A stretch of 6,744 bases of DNA from an uncultured Opitutaceae bacterium (GTDB lineage Bacteria > Verrucomicrobiota > Verrucomicrobiia > Opitutales > Opitutaceae), in NCBI GenBank assembly GCA_903885525.1, contig CAISJA010000125.1, forward strand, positions 1 through 6,744, in the 5' to 3' direction. The position numbers and the translations under genes are program-made. Below the pieces are notes generated by a model that ran no database searches, had not been told where the DNA came from, and saw only the letters and a list, made by a program, of their open reading frames with translations. Every line of letters begins with the position of its first letter. Position 1 is the stretch's first letter. Positions 6,205-6,744 of the stretch are shown here, one piece after another.

Positions 6205-6744
6205 GCGACGGCGTTACGGTGTCGGGGTTGGAAGGCGGATCAAGCCGGATTTCATCCACCGCCGTGCAGAGGATGTCGGCAAAGGCCTCATCCTGCTGCA
6301 GGGTCAGCTTGCGCAGGCGGGTGAGCTCGAGGACGGCGAGAAAAGTAGCGACGAGGCGGCGCAGGCTGATCCGGCCCGGAAAGAGGGCGGAAAAATGGAA
6401 GCTCCGGCGGGTTTTGACCTCGTTCAGGATGTATTCCATCTGGTCGGCGACCGTGACCTGCTCGGCGTGGATCTGGCCGACCACCAGTTTTTCTGCGAGG
6501 CGGCGGAGCACGAGGTTGAAGGAATTCCACACATCGAGGCGGTCGGCGTGGGCGAGGGGGCGCTCGGAGGCCGGCGTGAAGAGCGCGCCGCTGCGGCCGT
6601 GCTGGTCCTGGCTGTCGGCGGCCATTTGCGCCAGGGTTCCGGCCGCCTCCTTGAATTTCTTGTACTGGAGCAACTGGTGGACCAGTTCCCAGCGCGGATC
6701 GAGGTCTTCGTCCGAGGCATTCGGGTCGACGGCCTGCTGGTGCC
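6170..6744 (-). CDS. scpA: Segregation and condensation protein A (kleisin), 5'-truncated by window edge
   Basis: ScpA bridges the two heads of an SMC dimer and, with ScpB, forms the bacterial condensin that organises and segregates chromosomes. The visible 190 residues run from the right edge (frame starts at 6742) to the TAA at 6172-6170. Recognisable parts are DLDPRWELVHQLLQYKKFKEAAG at visible residues 13-35, the linker ALFTPASERPL, the DRLDVWNSFNLVLRRLAEKL helix at about 67-86, and IHAEQVTVADQMEYILNEV. The C-terminal winged helix comes last (about 113-158, SFHFSALF to QQDEAFADI), which in the family binds the SMC head. A polar proline-rich tail of about 20 residues ends the protein. The N-terminal ScpB- and SMC-neck-binding part lies beyond the window. 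A TTG within the frame at 6673 is an internal leucine. No scpB follows; the next gene overlaps by 35 bp. Confidence 0.92.
   Translation of the reverse strand, partial: HQQAVDPNASDEDLDPRWELVHQLLQYKKFKEAAGTLAQMAADSQDQHGRSGALFTPASERPLAHADRLDVWNSFNLVLRRLAEKLVVGQIHAEQVTVADQMEYILNEVKTRRSFHFSALFPGRISLRRLVATFLAVLELTRLRKLTLQQDEAFADILCTAVDEIRLDPPSNPDTVTPSHEEAHPPPGQV

Noticed and set aside
5338..6324. Plus-strand open frame of 328 codons spanning the end of menA, the terminator, trxA and the 87-aa gene
   Set aside because: It runs antisense through trxA, whose motifs are unmistakable, and across a clear terminator; it has no domain-like features.
1..6744. Mobile element, CRISPR array, defence island, biosynthetic cluster or RNA gene
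   Set aside because: No transposase, integrase, spaced repeats, nuclease or methyltransferase motifs, or tRNA/rRNA-like sequence was seen; gene density and style are uniform and ordinary.

Overview
This is a GC-rich window, densely packed with bacterial housekeeping and accessory genes. It carries seven protein-coding genes, two of them cut by the window edges. I see no tRNA, rRNA, CRISPR array, insertion sequence, integrase or phage gene. Several starts lack a clear Shine-Dalgarno sequence. Together with a MenA-type menaquinone gene and a small conserved-looking protein downstream of scpA, this reminds me of Verrucomicrobiota, perhaps Opitutales. That placement is an impression from protein style, not a demonstrated result.

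Left part (1-2781, plus): the C-terminal nine tenths of an MdtC-like RND efflux pump permease, whose N-terminus lies left of the window. Its operon partners (membrane fusion protein, possibly a second permease) must lie upstream. It converges on a minus-strand gene for a 219-residue protein of unknown function (2848-3507), with a short gap holding one GC-rich hairpin.

Middle part (3508-5506, plus): a divergent intergenic region with a perfect 9-bp inverted repeat is followed by three genes in one direction. These are a small acylphosphatase (3628-3903), an unrecognised multi-pass membrane protein (3966-4613) and menA, the 1,4-dihydroxy-2-naphthoate prenyltransferase of menaquinone synthesis (4622-5506). 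The last two are 8 bp apart and probably co-transcribed. A perfect TTGACA lies just before the membrane-protein gene. A hairpin followed by seven T residues lies inside the end of that gene, just ahead of menA.

Right part (5534-6744, minus): read right to left, the C-terminal part of scpA (condensin kleisin), an 87-residue protein of unknown function overlapping its end by 35 bp, then trxA (thioredoxin). The group ends in a clear intrinsic terminator that also separates it from convergent menA.

I found no convincing undescribed system. The items most worth a second look are the unknown membrane protein coupled to menA, the small gene between scpA and trxA, the operator-like inverted repeat, and the possible attenuator before menA.
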